DNA from: Funneliformis mosseae
Taxonomy: Eukaryota; Glomeromycota; Glomeromycetes; Glomerales; Glomeraceae
Direction of reading: 5' to 3'
Assembly: GCA_910592005.1 (NCBI GenBank)
Contig: CAJVPP010000946.1
Coordinates: forward strand, 1-24,347
Length of the DNA stretch: 24,347 bases
Shown: positions 1 through 11,405 of the stretch, in pieces
Position numbering within the stretch: the first letter of the stretch is position 1
Layout: every line of letters begins with the position of its first letter
Notes under the pieces: model-generated
The model's input: only the letters and a program-made list of their open reading frames with translations
The model's database searches: none
What the model was told of the DNA's origin: nothing
Made by a program: the position numbers and the translations under genes

Positions 1-77
1 AATAAAAAAAAAAATTTTGAATTTACTTACTTGTAGCCAGAGTTAGAGGCGGTCGGATACTTATGACCGCTACTGTA
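1..77 (-). mobile_element. End of a Tc1/mariner-like element extending left of the window
   Basis: Positions 47-75 form a terminal inverted repeat that, read on the minus strand, begins CAGTAGCGGTCATAAGTATC, followed by GACCGCCT with one intervening base. It abuts TA at 76-77, and 78 resumes as LINE sequence. A CAGT-type terminus next to TA is typical of Tc1/mariner elements. The repeat holds its own dyad, GCGGTC at 49-54 and GACCGC at 65-70. The matching end at 24233-24263 agrees at 30 of 31 positions. Positions 1-46 are AT-rich and would be internal to the element; no coding signal is visible there. The transposase, if any, lies outside the window. Confidence 0.72.
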
Positions 78-2273
78 GTTGGTTCAAGATACTTCAACCC
101 AACAATCCCAGATCTATGGGAGGATAATTATGCCCCATTAGATAATCTGGATCCTACTATATATGAGCCCCTTATGCAACCCCCTACTGAAGAAGAATGG
201 TCTGGCATCATCAAGTCTCTACCTGACGGTAAAGCTCCTAGTCCATCAAAAATATCAAATGAAATACTCAAACACCTCAGCCTGTTTGCCTTTAAATATC
301 TTTGGAAAATTGCATGTTGTTGTCTTATCTACAATATAACACCTAATCGATGAAACTTAGCCTATATATATCCCATTCCTAAACATAAACCATGAAAATA
401 TAATCTTAATCATACTCGTCTGATCACCCTCTTAAAATGTCCTAGAAAAGCTTTGATAAAGTTAGTCAATAGCAGACTTCTCTCTATACTAGCTAAGAAC
501 AACATCTTTAAAGGTAACAATTTTGCGGACTTACCCTTTAGAAGCACTTTTGAATCTATCAACATTTTGGACAACATCAAATATGACGCAGCATTTCATC
601 ATAATAACCTTTGGATCCTTTTCCAAGACATGTTGAAAGCATATGATAGAGTAAATCTCAGGATGTTGATTCAGGCATTACTGAGATTACACCTTTCTAT
701 GTCCTTTGTCCATCTTATAATCTCGATTTTTGCCTCTCATTTCAATAAAATTTTTACAGTACATGGTGATACCAATGCCTATTACATCCTGTCAGAAATA
801 GATCAAGGAGAAATTATATCACCAATTTTATGGTGTATTTATTATGATCCCTTATTATGCAAAATCCAGAATTCAACTTTAGGATATACTCAAAGTGTCA
901 ATTGGAGGAAAAACATAACCAAAAGGTCATCTGCTCAATTTTCAAACCATGTTTCAACACTCGCTTACATGGATGATATACTCTGGTTAGCGGATTCTAG
1001 AGCGGATCTTCAAAATATAATGAATATCGCCGATTTCTTCTATACTCTAAATAGTATATAAGTAAATTGGAAAAAATCAGTTTTAATGACAAATATCAGA
1101 GACCCCAGCATTGTTAACTTTAGGGTCAATGACAAAAATCTATGGCTTCCCCCACTCTCTAATAAAGATTCCACCCGCTACTTTAGAGTGTGGATTTCAC
1201 TTTTTGACAATACTACGTACATTCAAAATCAAGTCGCAACAGAATTCAAAAAAGTTAAAAATGTGTTGGATAAAAAATGGCTCACAGCAAAACAAATAGT
1301 TGCAGTTTTTAATTCAGTAGTTATTCTTAGAATCATTTATAAAACAAAATTAACTTTTCTACCATCTACTTTCTGTAACATGATGATGGCTTCATTCAGA
1401 GCATTCTTCAAGAACAAACTACGTTTAACCAAATCCCTACCAGCAGCAATCATACATTCAACTTTCGGATATAATCTAGCTCACCTGTATGACAAACAAA
1501 TGCTAGCCAAAGCCTCTGATTTATTAAAAATGATAAATGATATTGCTCTACTAGGAAATACTGCTAGATTGAGAATCATGCAACTCTAACTTTTAGAATG
1601 GCTACACTTATTACTAATTACCAATTGGCCATACGATAATTCTTTCAAATTTAAAGACTGGTGGTCAGATTTCCTCTCAGCTGTTAAAGTAGATGGTTTC
1701 ACTTTCGGTAAATGTTTGGATAAACATTTTAAACACTCTCAAATCATAGGTAGTTCTATATCCATTTCATCTATTCTATCCTCCAAAATATATAGAAAGT
1801 CTATCAAGAACATTCGGATTCTCTCACTTATGTTTGTAGATCAACTTTCCTCAATGAATGGATGTTATCTTTTTACTTCTTTTGACATCAACTGGTTTTA
1901 TAATACAAATATATCACGTGTACTTTGGTTCTAAAGACTAGAATCCCAACTTTTGTCTGATACCTCTTCTAGAAAAATGATGATAACTTGTCCACCACAC
2001 CTATCCATTTGTGACCTACCAGCATCGCCCATTCAAATGAAAGAGAATGAATATAACAATCCCACTTTTGTGACTATTTGATCTAATCAATTTTTAACCC
2101 CTATTATTAGAAAAGTTAAAGCCATCAATAACGATACAATATTCGTATAACATTATATAGCCACATATGACACAAATTTTAGAGCTGATATCAATCCTTG
2201 CAATAGATGTAGCCTTTTCGATCCTACAGCAATTGTTACAAATGTTTGAACAAATATTCACAACTTCTACGCC
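78..2273 (+). pseudogene. LINE A ORF2, reverse transcriptase and connecting region (decayed)
   Basis: The RT would copy the element RNA at the nicked target site. Visible blocks are DGKAPSPSKISNEILKHL near 225-281, the motif A region FQDMLKAYDRVN with its Asp at 627-629, the motif B region DQGEIISPILW near 798, and an intact YMDD box at 966-977. A thumb and connection region follows. Reading is in one frame, but stops interrupt it at 351, 393, 1059, 1587, 1932, 2079, 2148 and 2247. LINE B has CAA at the positions matching 1059, 1587 and 1932, and CGA at 2247, so these are C-to-T losses. The start is not visible because the element is truncated. The open pieces 453-1061 and 1086-1589 are the longest remnants and are not separate genes. 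Confidence 0.88.
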
Positions 2274-2993
2274 ATGAAACTCCCATCCCAATTTTGCACA
2301 GAAATTAAAATACAATACAACAAACACATAGGATGGAGATCCAGCCTTTCTGACCTTATGCTACGGGAGGTTGCACTTTCCAAACTTACTAACCCTTATC
2401 AATACTCAACAAAACCTTTGCCAGACCTAATTGTTCTTTCTTTTAACAATCATTCAATTATATTACTTAACAATCTCAAATCTAACTTTACTCATGCTAG
2501 TTCTCTTCAATTTTATACTGACGGTTCTCTCACCTCTTTAGGTTCCTCAAACTGCTGGTTGGGTATTGCGTGGTTACAAACTAATCCAAACTGGCCATTA
2601 CTTTCTTTCAATGCTACTCTCTTATCAACAAGTCCTTCTTCCACACTGGCCAAAATTGTAGCTATATTAGCTGCGGTATATATTTCATCCCATAACTCTT
2701 GTATAGAAATTTGTACTGATTCCTAAGCCGCTATTTTCTCCTTTCACAAATTGTCATTTATCTTTCGAGACTTCTTATCCATAAATCCTGCTTTCAAAAT
2801 TCCATACTTTCACATTTGATCAATACTTTTCAGCCTTATTACTCAAAACAACATTACTATTTCATTCACCAAAGTACAAGCTCACAAAGATGATCATTAT
2901 AATAATACTGTTAATAAACTAGCAAAATAACTTCCTGCACAACCAATATCAATTATCAAAGAACATCTAGGTTCAGGCTATTACCTATGTTAC
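2274..2993 (+). pseudogene. LINE A ORF2, RNase H domain (decayed)
   Basis: An RNase H type 1 domain that would remove the RNA strand from the RNA:DNA hybrid. It shows FYTDGSL with the first Asp at 2520-2522, the block IVAILAAVY, and CTDS with Asp at 2718-2720. The usual Glu before IVAIL is Lys here (AAA at 2652-2654), whereas LINE B keeps GAA. The last Asp, expected before KLAK, is Asn (2913-2915), whereas LINE B keeps GAC. Stops fall at 2724, 2817 and 2928; LINE B has TGG and CAA at the last two. Two of four catalytic residues are therefore lost through G-to-A changes. The frame is continuous with the RT part upstream. Confidence 0.85.
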
Positions 2994-3848
2994 ATGTCCA
3001 ATCCAATAATAGCTCCTCATTGGTTATTCATAAAAAATAAAATACAAGTAGCATATGCAGAATCCTTACTTTCATTGCCTCACCTCAACAAATATCATGA
3101 TAAACCTATAGATTGGCCTCTACTTTTCAAGATCTTAAATGACGAAGAATCATCTCAAAAAACATCATTCATAGGATGTTTCAAAAAGAAATTTAAAATT
3201 AGAATATTACTTCAACTGCTTCCTACTTTAAAGGTTGTTAACTCCTGCATGCCTATACTCTACACCTCAGCAAAATGCATCCGTTGTCACTCTTACATTG
3301 AAGACTTTGAGCACTTGTGGCTCTGTCTTAGTAATTAACCCAATATTAATGAGTTAATCAACACACACAAGACCAAATTTATCACCCAACTCTCAGAGTT
3401 AAATACTCTCAAAGATGACTATCTAGTTCAAGAAATACTCTCAGATCCTATTTGGAATACATCACCCATCTCTACAGAATTTTGTTTCTTAGACATAATT
3501 AAAGGGATCATACCATTATCTTTGTCAAACAAAGTAACAGCCTGTCTTTCAGCCAAAGATTTATCACATAGCTTCTTATCCTCCTTCTATCATGAGGTCT
3601 TCACATCTTATTATGAGATATGGTTACAAAGAAACGTTGCACTTAATGATTGGCAAATTGCAAATAACTTTGAAGATGATTATACTACTCCTTGGGTATC
3701 CTCAGGTTTCTCATATTCCTCTTCTATTCTCCCACCTACACACCTCACATCTTTCATAGCGGCTACCGCCTATGGCTCTCACTGGTCAAATTTTTGGAAC
3801 GGCAGTAACCACGCCCTCCCTTTCGAATGTTTGATAACTGTACAATAG
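2994..3848 (+). pseudogene. LINE A ORF2, C-terminal zinc-binding region
   Basis: This C-terminal part of ORF2 continues the same frame and ends at TAG 3846-3848, which I take as the true terminator because 3' UTR sequence shared with LINE B follows. A Cys/His motif CIRCHSYIEDFEHLWLC has Cys codons at 3276 and 3285, His at 3312 and Cys at 3324, resembling the zinc-binding segment found after RNase H in several LINE ORF2 proteins. One internal stop, TAA at 3336, is CAA in LINE B. The last segment (3522-3848) is open for 108 codons. The role is inferred from position and motif only. Confidence 0.75.
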
Positions 3849-4046
3849 TTTAGTCTAGTTAGGTTTTCTTTTCTTTTCTTTTCCATTTATAGTTTAGTTC
3901 GGTAAAGTGCAAGGTTGGTATTGATAAAATAGTTTATTTTAAATTTTTTATAGATATTTTTGTATTTTCTATTTTATTATATGTACCTAGTACTTTATAA
4001 ATTTAATAAAGATCATGCAAAACTGCCGCACTTCAAAAAAAAAAAA
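3849..4046 (+). promoter_or_regulatory. LINE A 3' UTR with polyadenylation signal and A tail
   Basis: A pyrimidine tract (about 3864-3885) is followed by a segment nearly identical to LINE B 11400-11597, including GTAAAGTGCAAGGTTGGTAT. AATAAA at 4005-4010 lies 24 bases before the A run at 4035-4046. LINE B has exactly the same signal-to-tail spacing. This is a normal pol II style 3' end copied into DNA during retrotransposition. Confidence 0.85.
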
Positions 4047-4048
4047 TT

Positions 4049-4058
4049 GTCAGGATAT
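4049..4058. repeat. Left target-site duplication of LINE B (GTCAGGATAT)
   Basis: GTCAGGATAT directly follows the A tail of LINE A (after TT) and recurs at 11615-11624 after the A tail of LINE B. With adjoining A and T bases the match is AAATT-GTCAGGATAT against AAATTCGTCAGGATAT. The simplest reading is the target duplication of LINE B. A chance preference of both elements for the same site is less likely but possible. Confidence 0.7.
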
Positions 4059-6170
4059 CCTTAAAACTCTTTTCCACTTTACACAAAACCACTATTGAAA
4101 AAGTCACAAAAAAATTTAACAATAATCTAAAAACTCAACACAACACTTATAATCATCCTGATTCGCCCATTGATAAACAGTCTATAGAACTACCTCAAAA
4201 GAAAACAGTCACTGTTCTTAATCGTTCTAGTTCTACTAAAACTAAAAGTGCTGATAACTTGAATGTCGCTTCTGGCTCCCAAGGTAATATGAAAGTAGAC
4301 CTCCTACTTGAAACTGCAAACGAAAGTGTTCTACCCTCAGTCACTCCCAAAATTACCAACACTATGGATAAAGATCAAGTATATGACCTACTGAAAATTT
4401 AGTTAAAAAAAATACTTCTTTGCTTAGCATACTCTTGTTTGAACGTATTCGCGATGCCTCTTCTTTCTATATTTACTGCACTTACGAAACTTTTTTTTTC
4501 AGAAAATCTAATAAAGAAAAAATTAACCATGCTTGTGAGATGTTCAACAGCGTTAATTTTTCATCTTTCATTGGTGTCTCTGTAAAGCAAGACCCTGTAA
4601 ATAAAATGCTCAAAATTGTCTGATTTAGTTTCTTCACGAGTATAGATGTTACTAATGCGCTCTATGCTAAATTCCCAATATAGCAGATTTGAAACTGATG
4701 TCACTTGAATGTCCTACCTTATTTAGATTTAACCCTATTTTAGCGATCAAGGTTATAGAGATTTCCATTTCAACATCTGAAAGCGTCATCTGATTAACAT
4801 TTGCTAAATTTGACAATATTTTAAGATGTTTTATGATCACCAAAAACTTGTGGCAACAAGTAACTATTTCCTTTGCAAAGACACTGATTTGACCATCTTT
4901 AAAGATATTAAAGGTCAATTCATTCTTAAAGACTTAGTCCGCATACATACCTGCTTTGCTACGATAGAAGAAATTCAACTTCGTTCAAAATTTACCCTCA
5001 AACTCACAAATTTGCCCAAAGATACTTCTGGACGTGAACTGGAGTTTATTGCAAAAGCAGTTAATGCAATGATATGGGTAATTCCTAAAGTCCGTTCAAA
5101 TTACCAAAATTTACAATATGTATTTATCCATTTTGAATCTAAGAAAGATTTGTTTGCCGTGATAAATAGTGATCAAATCATTCTAGATGACAAAAGACTT
5201 ATATGGACATAACCTGATATTAAATTGTGTGCTCATTGTGCTATACCAGGATATGACTCTCGTTCATGTAGAAAAAAACATGCTGTGTTACAAGATCGTT
5301 AAATCCAAAATCTATACCAGAGGTATAAACCTGCCTAATTCAAAAATTATTTAGCTCCTCCTAAGCCCATACGATCTATATTTGTACATGACAAAGATAC
5401 CGTGTTTGATTCAAAAAATCCTCGATCATTCGCTAACCATATTTATCAAAATGTACTACTTTTAAACAAACTTCTTATTGTTCCTATTCACTCTAAATTG
5501 CCTTCTAACAACAAACACAACAATAACAACAACAACCAAAACAATAATAAAAATATATCATCTTTAGATGATTCGATTCATACTAACAAATCCTGATCAA
5601 AACAAGTTGAAAATAACTATTTTTTCTACAGCAACAACGTGACAACCAATCTGTATGATACCATTTGATATTACTAAAATCATGCTTAAATTAGATGTAC
5701 TTATAGAAACCCTTGCTAAAATTCATACAGATCTTACTTTTACAGTCCATCATCTTGACACTATTAAACAACATTTAAATATCTTCACCCTCACTCCTAA
5801 AAAAGTTGCTGAGCTAAACATTGCAAATAAAGGAAAAGGTAAGGCTAATTTGGAGACAGATGAATCCCAATATGAAGAGGATATCGATACATCTGAATTT
5901 AAGATTGTAGAATACGAAGGAAAAATTCAATAATTTACGCAAGAAAATGAGGAGCTTTACCTTAACAACAAATAAAATATCAAAAAACTTAACTCTGCAT
6001 TTGAAGCATTTGCCCGTATCTAAAAATTTGTCTATGGAAAAACTAACGAATCACTTTATACATCTATTTCTCAATTAAACAAACCAGGTGCAATTTGGAT
6101 TAATAATGATAATACTAATTCACCTACCCGATCTCTTCTTTTAAATATCTTTTATTAATATATAAAATAA
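4059..6170 (+). pseudogene. LINE B ORF1: RRM plus CCHC RNA-binding protein (decayed)
   Basis: ORF1 proteins of this type bind the element RNA and act as chaperones in the RNP. A frame open from about 4091 to 4402 holds a Ser/Thr-rich N-terminal part. After frameshifts, 4826-5212 contains an RRM-like fold with KLTNLPKDTSGREL (RNP2-like) and YVFIHFESKKDL (RNP1-like). A CCHC knuckle follows at 5228-5269 with Cys at 5228, 5237 and 5267, but the His is Tyr (TAT at 5252-5254), explained by one C-to-T change. Next come an Asn-rich tract (about 5505-5555), SLDDSIH, and a charged tail at 5655-6168. Many stops fit Gln codons. No ATG is visible at the start. Confidence 0.75.
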
Positions 6171-7640
6171 TTATACAAATGTTAAACCCACCCCACTTTC
6201 TTTAACATTGCAACTCACAATACTCGTTCATTATTTAATCCACACAAACAGCAACTTTTATTTGATCTCTATTCTATTAACCATTTAGATATTATTGCAT
6301 TACAAGAAACAAATTTTATCACACCCTTCACCACTTTCTTCTTAAATCCATTTGCAATAACAAATTTATACCTTTTTTTCTACTGATCTAGATATTTGAC
6401 GTTTGGGTTTTAGTGTAGGATTTCTCGTAAAAAAATATCTCACCAACCATATTTTTTATCACTCTTCCTTTTTTGATCGAATTTTCTGTCTTGATTTTCA
6501 ATTCAAAAACAAAAATAAATTTTGTGTTATTAACGTATATTTATCATATTCTGATAACCTTTTCGTTTAAAAATAATCCAATAGATGCGTATCCTCATAG
6601 ATGAAGTTATTCATGCTAACTACTTTCTTATTATTTTAGGAGATTTTAATACAGACCCATCTAGATCTCATAACCCTTCGCATTCACAACGTTTTATAGA
6701 TTATATAACTGACAATAATTTTGTTAATACCTTTGATTTTGTTAAATCAATTATGAATAGTAATGACCTTCACACGTACATACAAGGTTCTACAAGGACA
6801 ACAATTGATTATATTTTTATCACTTCAACTCTACTTCTTGACTTCAACAATTATCAAGTTATTTCAGTAGACACCTTGCTTTCAGACTATTATATAGTAT
6901 CTACTTTTATTGCTTTTGCTTCTATCAACCCAAGTTTTAAAAATGCCTCAATGATGAAGAAATTTGTTTTCCTTTATCACAATATGTTAAAAGATGATTG
7001 GTCTATCTTTGCTCATACAGTTGATGATCATTGTAAAAAATCAAGATTGATTTCAGTAGATTTAGATAATATTTTTAACGTTCACAAAGTTAATTTCACT
7101 TGGGATCTCTTTCAAAAAGCCATTATAGATATAGCTATGAAACATATTCCTAATAAGCATACTTCCCATCATACCCATGATCTCAGACTTAAGTTGCTCA
7201 AATCAATTTACAAACGTATTAAATTGTTATATAAATTGGAATATTATTTCAGATTCTACCTCTCTAAAGAAAGTTACAATACTTAATAGGAACATTTGTT
7301 CAATAAAGCCTCACAACTCTTATAGAAATATGATATTACTTTACCTACATCAACTGTATATTCTTTAAACTTCTTATTAATAACAGTCTCTTTTCTCAAA
7401 GATCTAAAGAACGTACTCATAGCTGCAGTAAAAATATAAGAAACAGAATACAAAGTGAAATCTATTAAAGAAGCAATCAAACAATAATACGAGAACTTTA
7501 CCACAAATCAATCAGCTATGTTTGATTCTTTTCTTAATCATCCTTGTACTACTATTCTTTTAGATAGATGCATCAATAATAACAGTCCAGAAAAAGAGCT
7601 GCTTACAGATCCTATTGAGATTAAAAGAAAAACAGCTTGG
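6171..7640 (+). pseudogene. LINE B ORF2, APE-type endonuclease and linker (decayed)
   Basis: The endonuclease would nick target DNA to prime reverse transcription. Coding sequence is recognisable from 6201 (FNIATHNTRS, holding the conserved Asn). IALQETN has its Glu at 6306-6308 and LGDFNTD lies at 6636-6653. TTIDYIFIT is near 6801, and the C-terminal SDH signature reads SDY at 6882-6890, a His-to-Tyr loss through CAT to TAT. A frameshifted, stop-rich stretch lies at about 6360-6580. The longest open piece is 6585-7286; after it a linker leads in the same frame to the RT. The ORF2 start is not resolved: TAA at 6183 lies just before the domain. Confidence 0.82.
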
Positions 7641-9900
7641 CACTTTCAACTGGTTGTTAGCTCAAGATACTCTAATCCAACAATTCCGAATTCATAGGAA
7701 GAAGATTATACCTCATTAGATAATCTTGATTTCACTATATATAAACCCTTAATGCAACCTCCTACTGAAGAAAAATGGTCTGACATTATTAAGTCTCTAC
7801 CTGATAATAAAGCTACTGGCCCATCAAAAATATCAAATGAAATATTAAAACACTTTAGCCCTTTCACCTCTAAATGTCTTTAGAAGATTACATGTTGTTA
7901 TCTAACTCATAACTTGATACCTTATAGATAAAACTTAGCCTATGTATATTTAATTCCTAAACTTAAATTATGAGAATACAATCTGAATCATACTCGTCTG
8001 ATTATCCTTTTAGAATGTCTAAGAAAAACTTGTCAATAGTAGACTTCTCACTATATTAGCCAAACATGACATCCTTAAAGGTAATAACTTTGCAGGTTTT
8101 CCCTTTAGAAGCACTTTCAAACCTATCAACATTTTAGACAATATCAAATATGACGCATCATTTCACCATAATAATCTTTGGATCCTTTTTTAAGACATAT
8201 CAAAAGCATATGACAGAGTTAACCTAAGAATGCTAATTCGGGCTTTACATAGATTATATCTTCTCATGTCTTTTATTCATCTTATAATTTTGATTTTTAC
8301 TTCACGTTTCAATAAGATTTTACAGCATATGGCGATACTGATGCCTACTATGTCCTTTCAGGAATAGATCAAGGAGAAATTATTTCACCAATTTTATGGT
8401 ATATTTATTATGATTCCTTATTATGCAAAATTCAGAATTCATCATTAGAATATACTTAAAATGTCAATTAGAAGAAAGACATAACCAAACGGTCCTCTGA
8501 TCAATTTTCAAATCATGTTCTAGCACTTGTTTACATGGATGATACCTCTGAATGGTGAATTCTAAAGTGGATCTTCAAAATATAATAAATATTGCTGATT
8601 CTTTCTATACTCTAAATAGCATTCAAGTAAATTAGGAGAAATCAGTCTTGATGACGAATATTAAAGATTCCAGTATTGTCAACTTTGTGATTAATGACAA
8701 GAATATATGGTTTTCTCCACTCTCTATTAAAGACTTCACCTATTATTTTGGGGTATGGATTTCACTTTTTGACAATACAATATACATTAGAAACCAAATT
8801 TTATCAGAATTCAAAAAAGTCAAAAATGTGTTGAACAAAAAACAGCTCACAGCAAAATAAATTGTTGCAGTTTTTTAATTCTGTAGTTATTTCTAGAATC
8901 ATTTATAAAACTAAATTAACCTTCTTACTAACTACATTCTACAATATGATGATGGCTTCCTTCAGAGCCTTTTTCAAGAACAAACTGTGTTTAACCAAGT
9001 CCTTATCAGTATCAATTATCCATTCCATCTTTAGATACAATTTAGCTCATCTTTATGATAAACAAATGCTAGCTAAATCTTCTAATCTACTAAAGATGAT
9101 CAATGATATTATTTTACTAGAAAATACTGCTAGACTGAGAATTATGCAACTTCAACTTTTAGAATGGTTACATCTATCACCAATTACCAATTGACCATAT
9201 GATAATCCTTCTCAATTTAAAGATTAATGATCAGTTTTTCTCTCAGCTACCAAATTAGATAGTTTCACTTTTGGAAAATATTTGGATGAACATTTCGAAT
9301 ACTCTCAAATCATGGACAGCTCCTTATCCATTTTATCTATTTTACCTATCAATGTATATAGAAAGTCTATCAAGAACATTCAGATTCTCTCAATAATATT
9401 TGTAGATCAACTTACCTCAATGGATGGAAATCATCTCTTTACTTTCTTTGATATCAACTGGTTGTTTAATACAAATATATCACAAGTAACTTGGTTTCAA
9501 AAATTAGAATCCCAACTTCTGTCTAACATCTCATCTAGAAAAATGATGATAACTTGTCTACCACACCTGTTGATTTGTGACCTACCTTTATCATCCATTC
9601 AATTGAAAGAGAATGACAATAATAATCTCACTTTTGTGATTATCTGATCCAATCAATTTTTGACCTTTATTATCAAAAAAGTTAAAGCCATCAATAACGA
9701 GACAATATTTGTATAGTACTACATAATTACATATGATACAAACTTTAGAGCAGATATCAACCCTTGTAATAGATGTAGCCCCTTCAATCCTACAGCAATT
9801 ATTACAAATGTTCGAACAAATATTCACAATTTCTGTGCTATGAAATTTCCATCCCAATTTTACACAGAAATCAAAATACAATACAACAAACACATAAGAT
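7641..9900 (+). pseudogene. LINE B ORF2, reverse transcriptase and connecting region (decayed)
   Basis: Homologous to LINE A 78-2333. It keeps the motif B block DQGEIISPILW (about 8367-8400) and YMDD (about 8532-8545). Stops include TAG at 7695, 7881, 8469 and 8633 where LINE A has TGG, TAA at 8191 and 8457 where LINE A has CAA, and TGA at 9192 where LINE A has TGG. The frame shifts through an 11-base deletion near 8025, a lost T near 8322, an indel near 8550 and an extra T in a T run near 8876. The longest open remnants are 8862-9194 and 9282-9647. Confidence 0.87.
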
Positions 9901-10560
9901 GAAGATCCAGCCTTTCTGATCTTATGCTATGGAAGGTTGTACTTTTCAAACTTACTAATTCTTACCAATACCCATCAAAGCCTTTATCAGACCTTACTAT
10001 CCTACCATTTGATAATCATTAAACTACAGTACTTGACATTCTTAAATCTAACTTATTTCTGCTATTTTTCTTCAATTTTATACAGATAGTTCTCTCACCT
10101 CTTTAAGTTTCTCAAATTGCCAGTTGGGTATCACGTGGTTACAAACTAATTCAAAATGGTCAACACTTTCTTTTAATACTACTCTTTTATCACCAAGTCC
10201 TTCTTTTACAATGACTGAAATTGTAGCTATATTAGCTGCAGTGTATGTTTTGCTTCCAGACTCTTGTATCAAAATCTGTACTAATTCCTAAGCCGCTATC
10301 TCTTTCTTTCATAAAATGTCATTTATTTTTCGAGATTCCTTATCCATTAATCCTGATTTTAAAATCCTATACTTTCACATTTGGTCAATGCTATTCAGCC
10401 TTATTGCACAAACAACATTTCCATTTTGTTCACCAAAGTATAAGCTCACAAAAATGATCATTGTAATAATACTATTGACAAATTAGTAAAACAAATTCTT
10501 GTGTAACTATTATTAATTAACAAAGAACATCTAGATTCAGGTTATTACCTCTGTTACGCT
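9901..10560 (+). pseudogene. LINE B ORF2, RNase H domain (decayed)
   Basis: Homologous to the RNase H region of LINE A. The first Asp is kept in YTDSSL (10085-10087) though its Gly is lost; Glu is kept in TEIVAIL (10217-10219). The Asp of CTDS is Asn (10283-10285), and the last Asp is kept at 10477-10479. The TAA after CTNS (10289) is shared with LINE A, where conserved Gln is expected. Single-base deletions near 10055 and 10405 change the frame. The pattern of lost catalytic residues differs from that of LINE A. Confidence 0.8.
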
Positions 10561-11405
10561 TCTAATCTAATAATAGCTCCTCATCAGCTATTTATTAAAA
10601 ACAAAATACAAGCTGTATAGGCAGAATCTTTACTTTTATTTCTTTACCTCAGCAAATATTATGATAAACCTATAGACTGGCCTCTTCTTTTCAAGATCTT
10701 AAACAATGAAAAATCATCTCGCAAAACATTATTTATAGGCTGTTTTAAAAAAAATTTAAAATTAAAATGTTGCTCTAATTGCTTCCTACTTTAAAGGTAA
10801 TTAACTCTCATATTTCAAATATATATTCCTTATCAAGATGTTTCTGTTGTCACTCTCATACTGAAGATTTTGAGCACTTGTGGCTCTATTCTAATAATCA
10901 ACTAAATATTGTAGAATTAATTAATACACATAAGACCAAATTTATTACCTACCTTAATGAGTTAAATACTCTTAAAGATGACTCTCTAGTTCAAGAAATA
11001 CTATCAGATTCTATTTGGAATACAACATCCACCTTCATAGAATTTTGTTTCTTTGATATAATTAAAGGTATCATACCTTTAACCTTATTAGATAAGGCAA
11101 CAGTCTGCTTGTCTTTTAAAGATTTATCATATAGTTTTTTGTCCTCCTTCTATTATGATGTTTCCATATTTTGTTATAAGATATGGTTACAAAGAAATGC
11201 TGCCCTGAACAATTGGAAAATTGCTAATAACATTGAAGAAGATTATACTATTCCTTGGGTCTCCTCAGGTTTCTTACATTCCTTTCTCTTCCTCAACTTC
11301 AAACCCCACATTCTTTATAGCAGCTACTGCTTATGGCTCTTATTGGTTAAATTTTTGAAACGGCAATAACCACACCCTCCCTTCCAGACGTTTGATAACT
11401 GTATA
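10561..11405 (+). pseudogene. LINE B ORF2, C-terminal zinc-binding region (decayed)
   Basis: Matches LINE A 2994-3848. The open piece 10779-11369 contains CFCCHSHTEDFEHLWLY, in which the last Cys of the zinc motif is Tyr (TAT at 10887-10889, TGT in LINE A). The end is frame-shifted near 11285, so the open frame stops at 11367 instead of the terminator position equivalent to LINE A 3846. The sequence then passes into the shared 3' UTR. Confidence 0.75.

Larger units (their letters stand above)
78..4046 (+). mobile_element. LINE A: 5'-truncated APE-type non-LTR retrotransposon
   Basis: This is the 3' part of a LINE beginning inside ORF2, just before the RT domain, and running through RNase H, a C-terminal zinc-binding region, a 3' UTR with AATAAA at 4005-4010, and a 12-base A tail at 4035-4046. 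It aligns along its length with LINE B (from about 7645 to 11611), including the 3' UTR, so both belong to one family. The 5' break coincides with the Tc1-like end at 76-77, so the rest of the element may lie beyond that insertion. ORF2 keeps one frame throughout but has 12 internal stops. Family membership is clear; the clade (Tad1-like, I-like or other) cannot be settled by eye. Confidence 0.9.

Noticed and set aside
2094..2327. Minus-strand open frames at 2094-2327, 9591-9893, 16972-17229, 17958-18191, 19871-20149 and similar
   Set aside because: They lie opposite recognisable LINE coding sequence and have no motif of their own; they are antisense shadows.
7177..7504. Small frames at 7177-7368 (plus) and 7283-7504 (minus)
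   Set aside because: They overlap the LINE B endonuclease-to-RT linker in other frames; the linker itself reads in frame with both flanking domains.
78..11405. Strict RIP with a CpA context
   Set aside because: Stop-forming changes at CAA and CAG are CpA by necessity, so they cannot prove context. Other A/B differences also occur at CpG, CpC and GpG, so I claim only a transition bias.
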